Source: JANWXD01 sp035575135 (GTDB lineage Bacteria > Acidobacteriota > Terriglobia > Bryobacterales > Bryobacteraceae). Taken from it: 64,000 nucleotides of DNA. Shown in pieces: positions 26,397 through 34,093 of the stretch (positions are counted from its first letter, which is position 1; each line of letters begins with the position of its first letter). The DNA is taken from positions 62,001 to 126,000 of the forward strand of contig DATLYE010000017.1 in NCBI GenBank assembly GCA_035575135.1. The letters run 5' to 3'. The notes under the pieces were generated by a model. The model was given only the letters and a program-made list of their open reading frames with translations. It was not told where the DNA came from and did no database searches. The position numbers and the translations under genes were made by a program.

Positions 26397-26434
26397 GGGG
26401 CCCCGGCGTTTCCGGGGCCCCGTAAGACCTTTTT
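26397..26434 (+). terminator. Probable terminator of the small secreted protein gene
   Basis: A ten-base-pair stem (GGGGCCCCGG and its complement) with a five-base loop, ending at 26421, is followed eight bases later by a run of five T (26430-26434). The T run is short and displaced, so efficiency is uncertain. Confidence 0.55.
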
Positions 26435-26576
26435 AGGGGGGTGGAGTCTTTTCTTACGATCAGTGGGGCTGAGCGCGGCTCCAACCGGTTGAGGCGGTCG
26501 CGACCTGTCAGTCCGGGGGCCGGGGGTTCCTTCGGCGGCAACGTTACCTCCAAGCGCAGGCCGGCGTGCCGCTGTT

Positions 26577-27089
26577 TCACTCGGACGGAAAAGCGGACGG
26601 CTCTAGGGGCGCCTCGGCGAGCTCCGGGGCACAGAGCAACCGTTTGCGCAGCGCCACCCAGTCACGGAAGATACGTGGATTTTCGAGCCAGACCGCCAGC
26701 CACAACAGGATTTCCTGTTTTTCGGCCTTTTTCTCCTGAGAGAGCTTCGGGTGCCTGAGGGCCAGGCGCGTGTGTTCCTTGCTGCTGAGGACAAGGCGGC
26801 GGGCGCGTCCGGCGCGCTCGCGGTCGCCGCGCTCCAGGGCCTCGGCGTACTCCGACGCCAGCGCCGTGAGGGTGCGCTCCAGTTCCGCCAGCGAGTCCTG
26901 CCGTACTCCCTCGACCAGCGGATGCAAGGGAAGGCCGGAGGCGCGGAGCAGTTCGCGCAGATAGCGTTCAGAGACCGGAGCCAGGCGCCGGCGCAGTTCG
27001 TCCCACTCCGGCTCGCCGATGCGGGTGACCCGTCCTTCGGCCAGGTACTGCTCCAGGAGGCGCCGTTTGGAGGATCCGCCCGATCCCAC
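26577..27089 (-). CDS. Unrecognised charged helical protein
   Basis: About 170 residues if started at the GTG at 27089, or 150 at the GTG at 27029; neither has a ribosome site, and both lie inside the end of mltG in another frame. The confident part is helical and charged: YLAEGRVTRIGEPEWDELRR, then LAELERTLTALASEYAEALE and a C-terminal EILLWLAVWLENPRIFRDW. Low-third-position variation outside the overlap supports real coding. I do not recognise the family. Its position after mltG and ruvX suggests co-transcription. Confidence 0.6.
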   Translation of the reverse strand: MGSGGSSKRRLLEQYLAEGRVTRIGEPEWDELRRRLAPVSERYLRELLRASGLPLHPLVEGVRQDSLAELERTLTALASEYAEALERGDRERAGRARRLVLSSKEHTRLALRHPKLSQEKKAEKQEILLWLAVWLENPRIFRDWVALRKRLLCAPELAEAPLEPSAFPSE

Positions 27090-28062
27090 GCCGGTATTTT
27101 CGAACGGCGCGCTGATGTTCGTCCAGCGTGCGGGAGAAGAGGTGGCGGCCGGAGCCGTCGGGGCGGGCGACAAAGTAGAGGTAGGGCGTCTCGGCGGGCT
27201 GGAGAGCCGCTTTGAGGGACGCCAGACCGGGGTTGGCGATGGGGCCCGGCGGCAGGCCGGCATGCTGGTAGGTGTTGTAGCGATGAGGGTGTTCCAGGTC
27301 GGAGCGGTACAAAGCGCCGCGGTAACGGTCATCGAGCAGGGCGGCGTAGATGGCGGTCGGGTCGCACTCCAGGCGCATCCCGCGCCGCAGCCGATTGCGA
27401 AAGACCGAGGCCACGAGCGGCCGCTCCTCCGGCAAGGCCGTCTCCTTTTCGATCAGTGAAGCGAGAGTCACGGTTTCGTGAACCGGCGCAGCGGTGTTGA
27501 GCCCGCTCCAGACGGCACGGAACCGGTCGGTCATCTGGCGGCAAAGCTGCGCGGCGGTCATATGCCGTGTGATGCGATAGGTGTCGGGGAAGAGGTAGCC
27601 CTCCAGGGTGGGCGCCTCGGGGGCCAGGTCGCGGATGAGGGAGGGGTCGCGAGCGGCACGCAGGAAGTCCTCGCCGCCGATCACCCCGAGCTGGTCCAGA
27701 GCGGAGGCAATGTCGAACAGGTTATATCCCTCCGGGACCGTAAGTTCGTAGTAGAAGACGTCGCCCCGGACCATGCGTTCAAAGATCTGCCAGACGGAGG
27801 CGGGGTGCTCGAAGAGGTACTCGCCGGCCTGGAGGCGGTCGCCGGGGCGCAGCGCGCGCGCCAGCAGCCATTGCCAGCGAAAGCGGATGACGCCGGCTTG
27901 GGTGAGGCGAGAGGCCATTGCCCCTATGCCCGAGCCTCTGGGAATGTCCACGATCACCGAGCCGCGGAAACCGCGGTAGGGCAGATACAGCGAGGCACCG
28001 GCTGCGGCGGCGACCGCCAGGGCGCCGAGCGCCAGGAGCAGCGGGCGCCGGGGCAACCTCAT
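26968..28062 (-). CDS. mltG: Endolytic murein transglycosylase
   Basis: A 364-residue YceG/MltG protein: one N-terminal membrane span (LLLALGALAVAAAAGASLYL), a LysM-like subdomain and the lytic domain with catalytic Glu in TLASLIEKETALPEERPLV, followed by the family blocks LECDPTAIYAAL and PYLYFVARPDGSGRH. It cleaves nascent glycan strands at the membrane and sets their length. Its ATG overlaps the ruvX stop (ATGA). The last 38 or so residues after YRR are Pro/Arg/Gly-rich and unlike the family, and they overlap the next gene in another frame; a lost stop codon or a frameshift near 27080 is possible. Confidence 0.9.
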   Translation of the reverse strand: MRLPRRPLLLALGALAVAAAAGASLYLPYRGFRGSVIVDIPRGSGIGAMASRLTQAGVIRFRWQWLLARALRPGDRLQAGEYLFEHPASVWQIFERMVRGDVFYYELTVPEGYNLFDIASALDQLGVIGGEDFLRAARDPSLIRDLAPEAPTLEGYLFPDTYRITRHMTAAQLCRQMTDRFRAVWSGLNTAAPVHETVTLASLIEKETALPEERPLVASVFRNRLRRGMRLECDPTAIYAALLDDRYRGALYRSDLEHPHRYNTYQHAGLPPGPIANPGLASLKAALQPAETPYLYFVARPDGSGRHLFSRTLDEHQRAVRKYRRGIGRILQTAPPGAVPGRRTGHPHRRAGVGRTAPAPGSGL

Positions 28063-28523
28063 GGAGAACCCGCCGCACCGGGTAACGCGGAGAGCGTCTC
28101 CAGATAGCTGCTCAGCAGGATGACGGCCGAGAGCCGGTCCACCGCGCGGTTGCGCCTGGCGCGGCTGATGCCGCTTGCACGGAGCACGCGTTCGGCTGCC
28201 TTGGTGGTGAGGCGCTCATCCCAGAGGACGACAGGGCGGCCCGTCCGCCGCTCCAGTTTTTTTGCAAAGCGGCGGGCCCATTCCGAACGGCCGCCTTCGG
28301 CGCCGTCCATACGGACGGGGTTTCCGACCAGAATGACCGCTACCTGCTTTTCTTCCACCAGCCGGGCGAGCCGATCCAAATCCTCACGCTCCGTGGTGCG
28401 TACCAGACTGTCAAGTCCCTGGGCCGTGAGGCGCAGTTCGTCGCTGAGGGCCAGCCCGATGCGCCGCTCCCCCAGATCCAGCGCCAAAATGCGTCCCGCA
28501 GCCGGTTGAGAAGGGATGTCCAC
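28059..28523 (-). CDS. ruvX: Holliday junction resolvase-like / pre-16S rRNA nuclease
   Basis: A 154-residue YqgF/RuvX protein with an RNase H-like fold: ILALDLGERRIGLALSD carries the first catalytic Asp, then ILVGNPVRMDG, and VVLWDERLTTKAAERVL with further acidic residues. Proteins of this family process the 5' end of 16S rRNA and may resolve junctions. It is translationally coupled to mltG, a pairing common in bacteria. A TATAAT hexamer lies 13 bases upstream of its start. Confidence 0.92.
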   Translation of the reverse strand: MDIPSQPAAGRILALDLGERRIGLALSDELRLTAQGLDSLVRTTEREDLDRLARLVEEKQVAVILVGNPVRMDGAEGGRSEWARRFAKKLERRTGRPVVLWDERLTTKAAERVLRASGISRARRNRAVDRLSAVILLSSYLETLSALPGAAGSP

Positions 28524-28535
28524 GACTCTCGCATC

Positions 28536-28541
28536 ATTATA
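28536..28541 (-). promoter_or_regulatory. Possible -10 element of ruvX
   Basis: A perfect TATAAT reads toward ruvX, ending 12 bases before its ATG, so the leader would be only a few bases long. No matching -35 was found at the usual distance, so the assignment is weak. Confidence 0.3.
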
Positions 28542-28605
28542 GCCCGCGGTTGTTTCGGCGGCCGTGTTACACTAGCAGGCGAGCGGTCCCTCGCGGGGTT
28601 GGTCG

Positions 28606-29769
28606 GTGGCGGTCCTGACTCCCTCAGTTCAGACTCAGAAGATTCGTAGCACCGGGACGATTGTCCTGGCTCTGGCGGCGCTGGTGGCGCTGTTGTACTA
28701 CGGCCAGGCTTTCTTCGTCACGGTGGCCATCGCCTTGATCATCGCCTTCATCCTCGAGCCGGGCGTGAACCTGCTCATGAAAGTTCGCCTGCCCCGGCCG
28801 GTAGCGAGCTTTGTCGTGTGCGTGCTGGCGCTTTTGGTGCTGTATCTGGCCGGATTGGGCTTTTACACGCAACTGGCCGAACTTTACCGCGATCTGCCGG
28901 CCTACAGCCAGCGCATCGAGCAACTGGTGGAGGCTGCGGCCACGCGGCTGGAGGAGATGGAGCGGTCGGTCTACCGGCTGATCGTGCCGCGGCGCTTGCG
29001 GGCGGAGGAAATGGAAGCCGCAACGCCGCCTCAGCCGGCAGCTTCGACCGTGCGGAGGCGCCGTTCCGCCGAGCCGCCGGCGCCGATTGCGCCGCCCGTC
29101 CAGGAGGTGCGGATTCTTCCGGAACGCTCGCCGCTACGGGCCTATTTGTACGCGCACCTCGGTTCGGTCTACCAGATCCTGCTGATGGCCTCGTTTGTTC
29201 CGTTCCTGGTCTACTTCATGCTCAGCTGGCGGGACCACATCCACCGCAGTTTCCTCCAGCTGTTCGAGGGGCAGGACCGGCTAGTGGCGGGCAAGAGCGT
29301 GGAGGGCATCGCGGCCATGGTCCGGGCCTTCGTGGTGGGCAATTTCGTGTTGTGGGTCATCCTGGCTACGGTTAGTTCGTTGCTGTTCTGGCTGTTCAAG
29401 CTTCCTTACCCGCTGCTGACCGGCCCGCTGAGCGGGTTGCTCAGTCTGGTGCCTTATATCGGGTTGCCGCTGGCCATGATCCCGCCTTTTTTTGCCGCGC
29501 TGACGGTGCACCAAAGCATGACGGCCTACCTGATGCTCGGCAGCGTGGTGGGCGTGCTGCACCTTCTGGCGCTGAATCTGCTGTATCCGAAGATCGTGGG
29601 TTCGCGGGTACATCTGAACCCGCTGGTGGTCACGATCGCCCTGATGATTTTCGGCGTACTGTGGGGAGCCATCGGACTTGTGCTCGCCATCCCGATCGTG
29701 GCCGGCGTGAAGGCGGTTTGCGATAACGTAACGAGCCTGCAGCCTTACGGCCGCCTGATGGGGGATTGA
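28606..29769 (+). CDS. AI-2E/PerM family membrane protein
   Basis: A 387-residue polytopic protein starting at GTG, with two N-terminal spans, a large soluble loop (about 85-190, containing a Pro/Ala/Arg-rich linker) and five or more C-terminal spans. Family markers are LVPYIGLPLAMIPPFFAAL and the LNLLYPKIVGSRVHLNPLVV block near the end. Members of this family have been linked to autoinducer-2 or polysaccharide export and sodium/proton antiport; the substrate here is unknown. The next gene begins directly after the stop. Confidence 0.88.
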   Translation: MAVLTPSVQTQKIRSTGTIVLALAALVALLYYGQAFFVTVAIALIIAFILEPGVNLLMKVRLPRPVASFVVCVLALLVLYLAGLGFYTQLAELYRDLPAYSQRIEQLVEAAATRLEEMERSVYRLIVPRRLRAEEMEAATPPQPAASTVRRRRSAEPPAPIAPPVQEVRILPERSPLRAYLYAHLGSVYQILLMASFVPFLVYFMLSWRDHIHRSFLQLFEGQDRLVAGKSVEGIAAMVRAFVVGNFVLWVILATVSSLLFWLFKLPYPLLTGPLSGLLSLVPYIGLPLAMIPPFFAALTVHQSMTAYLMLGSVVGVLHLLALNLLYPKIVGSRVHLNPLVVTIALMIFGVLWGAIGLVLAIPIVAGVKAVCDNVTSLQPYGRLMGD

Positions 29770-30261
29770 GTGGACTCGCGCTTCTGGGTGTTCGCCGGCG
29801 CCGGGGCGCTGATTGTGGCCGTCTTTGTGGCGGCGATCGTGTACCTGCAGTGGGGCGCCCACGTGGAACTCCAGGGCCGGATCGCGAAGGTTCGGACCGC
29901 CGCCGCTGACGAGGCCAGCTCGATTGTCGTGCTCGATTTTCGCTTCGTCAACCCCTCGGACTACCCTTTCATCGTCCGCCGGGTGGATGTGTTCGTCGAG
30001 GACGCAAACGGCAAGGTGCACGAAGGAGCGGTCATCAGCGAGGCGGATGCCAAGCGGCTGTTTGAAGCCCTGCCGCTGCTTGGCCAGAAGTACAACGAGT
30101 CGCTGCTGATTCGCACGCGGATCCGTCCCAAGGAGACGATGGACCGGATGGTGGCGGCGCGGTTCGAGCTTCCCGAGGCCAGCCTGGCCTCGCGCAAGCG
30201 CCTCTGGGTGCGGGTAGAGGACGTGGACGGCGCCATATCGGAGATCGCCGAGGGGAAATAA
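29770..30261 (+). CDS. Membrane-anchored protein of unknown function
   Basis: A 163-residue product beginning at GTG immediately after the stop of the PerM-like gene. One N-terminal membrane span (VFAGAGALIVAVFVAAIVYL) is followed by a beta-sandwich-like domain: SIVVLDFRFVNPSDYPFIVR, VDVFVEDANGKVHEG, and a C-terminal LWVRVEDVDGAISEI. The pattern resembles LEA-type or other periplasmic beta-sandwich domains, but I would not name a family. Co-transcription with the PerM-like gene is probable. Confidence 0.7.
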   Translation: MDSRFWVFAGAGALIVAVFVAAIVYLQWGAHVELQGRIAKVRTAAADEASSIVVLDFRFVNPSDYPFIVRRVDVFVEDANGKVHEGAVISEADAKRLFEALPLLGQKYNESLLIRTRIRPKETMDRMVAARFELPEASLASRKRLWVRVEDVDGAISEIAEGK

Positions 30262-30293
30262 GCCGCCGCGGGCCGCCGTCCGGGTGACGGCGG

Positions 30294-31934
30294 TCACGGG
30301 GTGCGGGGATGTAACTCGTAGATTGCCGTGCCCGCCGGAGTGCCGAACAGGCGGCGGAGTCGGTGCCGCCGGATTGCCTCACGCAATGCGATTCTGCCCC
30401 GATCCGGCAGAGGGCCCCAGTAATCGTCTGCCGCGGTCAGCAGAAGGTACCGGATCCGGAGCGGCTGGGCGAGGCGATCGAACGAGGCAAGGAAGGCGGC
30501 GGCCGCGTCGGGCTGCTGCCGGTAATAAAACGTCGTGGGCACAATCAGGCGGGCGGCCCGCCGTCCGGTGTACAGGTACAGGGCGGTCTCATTATGAGCA
30601 AACAGGCGCGCCTCGTGTGGGAGATGGCTTGCGATCCACTCGTACGCCGCAGCGCTGTCTTTGTGGCGGGCGCGGGCGGTTTCCAGCCACGCGGGAAAGT
30701 AGCGCGCGTGCAGAGACAGGCCCAGGTAGAGGGCGGCGGCGATAGAGGCCGCAAGGCCCGCTAGGACGCCGGCTCCCAGCGCGCGAGAGGAGGTTCGGGG
30801 AAGTCGGAGCGCGGCAACCGCCATGCGGCTCAGGTGCCGGGCCTCGATGAAGGCGCCCGCCAACAGGAGCGGCAGCAAGGGCACAAGAAAGCGCTCCGTC
30901 GGCGGGTAGTGCCATAGGAGGAGGAGCAAGGAGAACCCCGCGGCGAACAACGCGTGCTCGAGGCACCCGGCGGCCCGAAGCAGGCGCGTACAGCCGGCGA
31001 TCGCCGCGAGTGCGGGCAGGCGGCAGGCCCACTTGAGCCAGGCTTGTTCTTCCGGGTTCGGCCAGATGAGGGAGCCGACGGCCGAGAGAAACTCGCCCAG
31101 GTTGCGCCACACGAGCAAGGGCAGATCCTGCCAGGAGAGCACGGCGAGGTGGTAGCCGACGTAATCGGTGTAGTAGAGCGTCACCAAGTCGGGCGCCTGA
31201 GTCCGGTGAGAAGACACCCAGAGGATCCACCCGGCTACGAAGGGCAGCATGGAGGCGGCAAACAGCGCGGCCTCCTGAAACCGCCGGCGGTGGCAGTACG
31301 CGGCGGGAACGGACAGCAGAAGCACGATGCCGGCGGTTCGCGTCAGAAAGGCGAGGCCGCCGACGGCGCCCGCCAGCACGGCCGCCCACGGTGCGGAGGG
31401 GGCACGCCCGGCCAGGCAGAACGAGATGAGACAAAGGATGGTAAAGGGCAGCTCCGTGAGCAGCATCGTGCCGAGGGCGACGACCACCGGATGCAAGGCC
31501 AACACCGCACACAGCAGCGTGCACACCGGCCAACTGAACCCCAGGCTCCGGTAGAACCAGGCGGCGGCTCCGACGAACAGCGGCACCATCAGCCACGCCA
31601 GGGCGGCTGCGAGGGGAAGATTGTCCGGAAAGCGAGGATGGACCTTCCAGACCAGGGAGAGCAACAACGGGTACAGCGGCGGATACTTGGTCTGGTACGG
31701 TTCGCCCGGGAAATTCAAGAGCCGGTAACCGGAACCTTCGGCGATGGATTTCGCCGAGACCCAGTAGAGGCCGTCGTCGCTGCTGTAGTTGCCGAGCCCC
31801 GGCTGGTCACGGTTGATCCAGGCCAGCCGGGCGGACGGAACGAAGGCGGCGAGGAGAACCGCGAGCAGAAGGAAGCGTGCCGGCCGCATCGCTGCGGCGT
31901 CCGGCTTCGTCAGAGGCCATCGGGAGCGCTGCAT
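30294..31934 (-). CDS. Polytopic glycosyltransferase, ArnT/PMT-like (GT39/GT83 type)
   Basis: Up to 546 residues (an alternative ATG lies 15 codons in). About ten membrane spans follow an N-terminal signal anchor. The first loop has the acidic pair typical of GT-C enzymes (GNYSSDDGLYWVSAKSIAEG), then FPGEPYQTKYPPLYPLLLSL, characteristic of the ArnT/PMT_2 family. The last 120 residues form a soluble domain. It probably transfers a sugar from a polyprenyl-phosphate carrier on the periplasmic side. The polyprenol-phosphate mannose synthase encoded divergently is a plausible donor maker. Confidence 0.85.
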   Translation of the reverse strand: MQRSRWPLTKPDAAAMRPARFLLLAVLLAAFVPSARLAWINRDQPGLGNYSSDDGLYWVSAKSIAEGSGYRLLNFPGEPYQTKYPPLYPLLLSLVWKVHPRFPDNLPLAAALAWLMVPLFVGAAAWFYRSLGFSWPVCTLLCAVLALHPVVVALGTMLLTELPFTILCLISFCLAGRAPSAPWAAVLAGAVGGLAFLTRTAGIVLLLSVPAAYCHRRRFQEAALFAASMLPFVAGWILWVSSHRTQAPDLVTLYYTDYVGYHLAVLSWQDLPLLVWRNLGEFLSAVGSLIWPNPEEQAWLKWACRLPALAAIAGCTRLLRAAGCLEHALFAAGFSLLLLLWHYPPTERFLVPLLPLLLAGAFIEARHLSRMAVAALRLPRTSSRALGAGVLAGLAASIAAALYLGLSLHARYFPAWLETARARHKDSAAAYEWIASHLPHEARLFAHNETALYLYTGRRAARLIVPTTFYYRQQPDAAAAFLASFDRLAQPLRIRYLLLTAADDYWGPLPDRGRIALREAIRRHRLRRLFGTPAGTAIYELHPRTP

Positions 31935-32057
31935 GATCGAATCGAGCGAGCACGCACAGCCGGCCCGGCGGGGCCCGGGAGGAGGTCCTCAACCGAACCT
32001 ATCGTCCCGAGCATGGCTTTCCCTGAGGGCGTGTCCGGATCCAAGCACCCCTTCGGT

Positions 32058-32816
32058 ATGATCGGGGATGTGCGGGCCGTGGCCGTGATTCCGACGTACA
32101 ACGAGCGGGAAAACCTCCCGCTCGTTGTCGAGAAGATCCGGGAGCATGCGCCGCAGCTCGACCTGCTGATTGTGGATGACAACTCCCCCGACGGCACCGG
32201 GCAGCTTGCCGAGGAGCTCGCGCGCGTTTCCAACGGACGGCTGGCGGTGCTGCACCGGCCCGCTAAGGAGGGCCTCGGGCGCGCCTACGTCGCAGGCTTC
32301 CAGCACGTGCTGGCGCGGGGTTACGACACCATCGTCCAGATGGACGCCGATCTTTCCCACGATCCGAGCTTCTTGCCGGCGTTCCTGGAAGAGATCCGCC
32401 AGGCGGATCTGGTGCTGGGTTCGCGCTACGTTCACGGGATTGCCGTCGTGAACTGGGATTTCAAGCGCCTGCTTCTCAGCAAGGCGGCTACCGCGTACGT
32501 ACGACTCATCACGGGCATGCCGTTTACGGATCTGACGGGCGGTTTCAAGTGCTGGCGCAGCGAGGCGCTGAAAGCGATCGGGTTGAAGGAAGTGTTCGCC
32601 AACGGCTATCTGTTCCAGGTGGAAACCACGTACCGGGCCTGGAAGAAGGGATTTCGGATCAAAGAAGTCCCGATCATCTTTTTCGAGCGGAACCTGGGTC
32701 GCTCGAAAATGGACTTCGGCATTATTTGGGAGGCCCTCTGGGGAGTGATCCGACTCCGGCTCCGGAGCCACGCGGGCCCGAAGGTTCTACCGCAGGGTGG
32801 CCAGGAACGCCGCTGA
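32058..32816 (+). CDS. Polyprenol monophosphomannose synthase (DPM1-like, GT2)
   Basis: A 252-residue GT2 enzyme that makes polyprenyl-phosphate mannose or a related sugar donor. Motifs are VIPTYNERENLP at the N-terminus, LLIVDDNSPDGTG, QMDADLSHDP (the DxD-like metal site) and VPIIFFERNLGRSKM near the end, characteristic of Dpm1. Unlike gtrB-type proteins it has no C-terminal membrane spans. The ATG at 32058 lacks a ribosome site; a GTG four codons on would give MRAVAVIPTYNE, closer to family starts. Its 3' end overlaps the convergent prepilin peptidase gene by 30 bases. Confidence 0.92.
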   Translation: MIGDVRAVAVIPTYNERENLPLVVEKIREHAPQLDLLIVDDNSPDGTGQLAEELARVSNGRLAVLHRPAKEGLGRAYVAGFQHVLARGYDTIVQMDADLSHDPSFLPAFLEEIRQADLVLGSRYVHGIAVVNWDFKRLLLSKAATAYVRLITGMPFTDLTGGFKCWRSEALKAIGLKEVFANGYLFQVETTYRAWKKGFRIKEVPIIFFERNLGRSKMDFGIIWEALWGVIRLRLRSHAGPKVLPQGGQERR

Positions 32817-33320
32817 GCCGGCGGCGATCATCACTCCGTGCGGCAGTTTGACGGCCCTGGGATGGTGCACGTCCAGCTCCTCGCGCTTGAGGTAGGGCGG
32901 CCGGAAGTAGAGCAACTCCTTCAGCATGAAGCCGATGTTGCCGAGCGTACGGCGCAGGCGGCCTTTGAAGATGAGCAGCGGGATGGCGCAGAGTGCGCCC
33001 AGGATGCTGCTCATGAGGAAGATTCGGAACCAGTGGGCGGCGCCCACCGTGGCGCCTACGGCGGCCATCAGCTTCACGTCGCCGGCGCCCATGCCGCGCA
33101 GTGCGTACATGGGGAAGTAGATCAACAAGGCAAGGCCGGCCCCGCGGAAAGCGGTGGCAAGGCCGCTCCAGCCGAACTGGGAGGCGTTCAGGGCCACGCC
33201 GAACAGGAGCGCCGAGAGGGTAAGCCAGTTAGGGATGCGGCGGTAGCGGAGATCGTAGATGGCGGCCACCAAGACAGTGGCCGCCAGCAAGATCTGCTGC
33301 TCCAGGGGCGGCGGCGTCAT
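32787..33320 (-). CDS. Prepilin peptidase, CpaA/TadV-like (A24 family)
   Basis: A 177-residue membrane aspartic protease lacking the N-terminal methylase domain of PilD. The first catalytic Asp is in AIYDLRYRRIPNWLT and the second in GMGAGDVKLMAAVG, the conserved GxGD motif. Members cut the leader from Flp/type IV pilins at the inner membrane. No pilin or Tad genes are nearby in this window. The last 50 residues are a soluble extension (ELDVHHPRAVKLPHGVM). It converges on and overlaps the mannose synthase gene. Confidence 0.88.
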   Translation of the reverse strand: MTPPPLEQQILLAATVLVAAIYDLRYRRIPNWLTLSALLFGVALNASQFGWSGLATAFRGAGLALLIYFPMYALRGMGAGDVKLMAAVGATVGAAHWFRIFLMSSILGALCAIPLLIFKGRLRRTLGNIGFMLKELLYFRPPYLKREELDVHHPRAVKLPHGVMIAAGSAAFLATLR

Positions 33321-33384
33321 TGCTGTAGTAATCGGCGGGAGGCGCCTTCTGCTTGAGCCGTCCCTGGCTGAAGATCAAGCGCGA

Positions 33385-34035
33385 TTACGGTACCGAAAAG
33401 CGCGCGATGTAGCCGTAGATTCCCGGCTCCTGGTTCCACCAGCGGTGCTGGAAGTCGTCGGCCCAAGAGCGGCTGTACTCCGCCGTGGCGAGCGTGCGCT
33501 CCACGGTCGGAATGAACGGCTCGTACCAAAGCGAGGAGCCCAGGTGGGCGTCGTCGGGCAGCCGCGCCGGCCGCACGATGAGGCGCACCTGGTTGCCGGC
33601 CTGGACGGCCAGACGTTCCTGGTCCCGCACGACGGAGATCGGCGCGCGGTGCACGCCCACGATGCGCCCGAGCGCGGATCCGAAGCGATCGCGCAGCAGG
33701 TCCACGAGCGCCTCCTGCTGTGCGGCGGTCGCGTCCACGAAGAGCACGCTCTTGCGCTCGGTGTCGGGCAGGCCGAGATGGGCGCTTCCCAGGACCACGG
33801 CGACGGCTTTGGCACCGTCGAGCGCAACGCCGCGATAGCTTCCTTCCCGGACGCTCCAGGCCAGTAAGGCTTCACGGCCTCCGGTGGCCATTTCGCCGGA
33901 GTAGAGGCAGCCGCAGGTGTACACGTGGCCCGAACGAACCTCGACGTAGTCACCCGTCACGGCGGCAGGCGTGGCGGCCAGGAGGGCTGCGCCGAGGAAC
34001 ACGAGCAGGGCGAACGGCAGACTAACGGACTTCAT
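33385..34035 (-). CDS. DUF1326-type exported protein
   Basis: The start is an ATG with GGAGGTGGAGATC just upstream. A signal peptide (LPFALLVFLGAALLAATPA) leads to a domain beginning VTGDYVEVRSGHVYTCGC, matching the N-terminus of DUF1326 proteins (GDY..C.C), followed by AWSVREGSYRGVALDGAKAV. Two cysteines (in TCGC) may bind metal. The 216-residue protein ends in a soluble region with SLWYEPFIPTVERTLA. The function of the family is not known to me. It is flanked by unrelated genes. Confidence 0.75.
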   Translation of the reverse strand: MKSVSLPFALLVFLGAALLAATPAAVTGDYVEVRSGHVYTCGCLYSGEMATGGREALLAWSVREGSYRGVALDGAKAVAVVLGSAHLGLPDTERKSVLFVDATAAQQEALVDLLRDRFGSALGRIVGVHRAPISVVRDQERLAVQAGNQVRLIVRPARLPDDAHLGSSLWYEPFIPTVERTLATAEYSRSWADDFQHRWWNQEPGIYGYIARFSVP

Positions 34036-34093
34036 GATCTCCACCTCCGTTTGTCCATAATTTACCACGACCGCGCTCGCAAGGATCCGGCTG

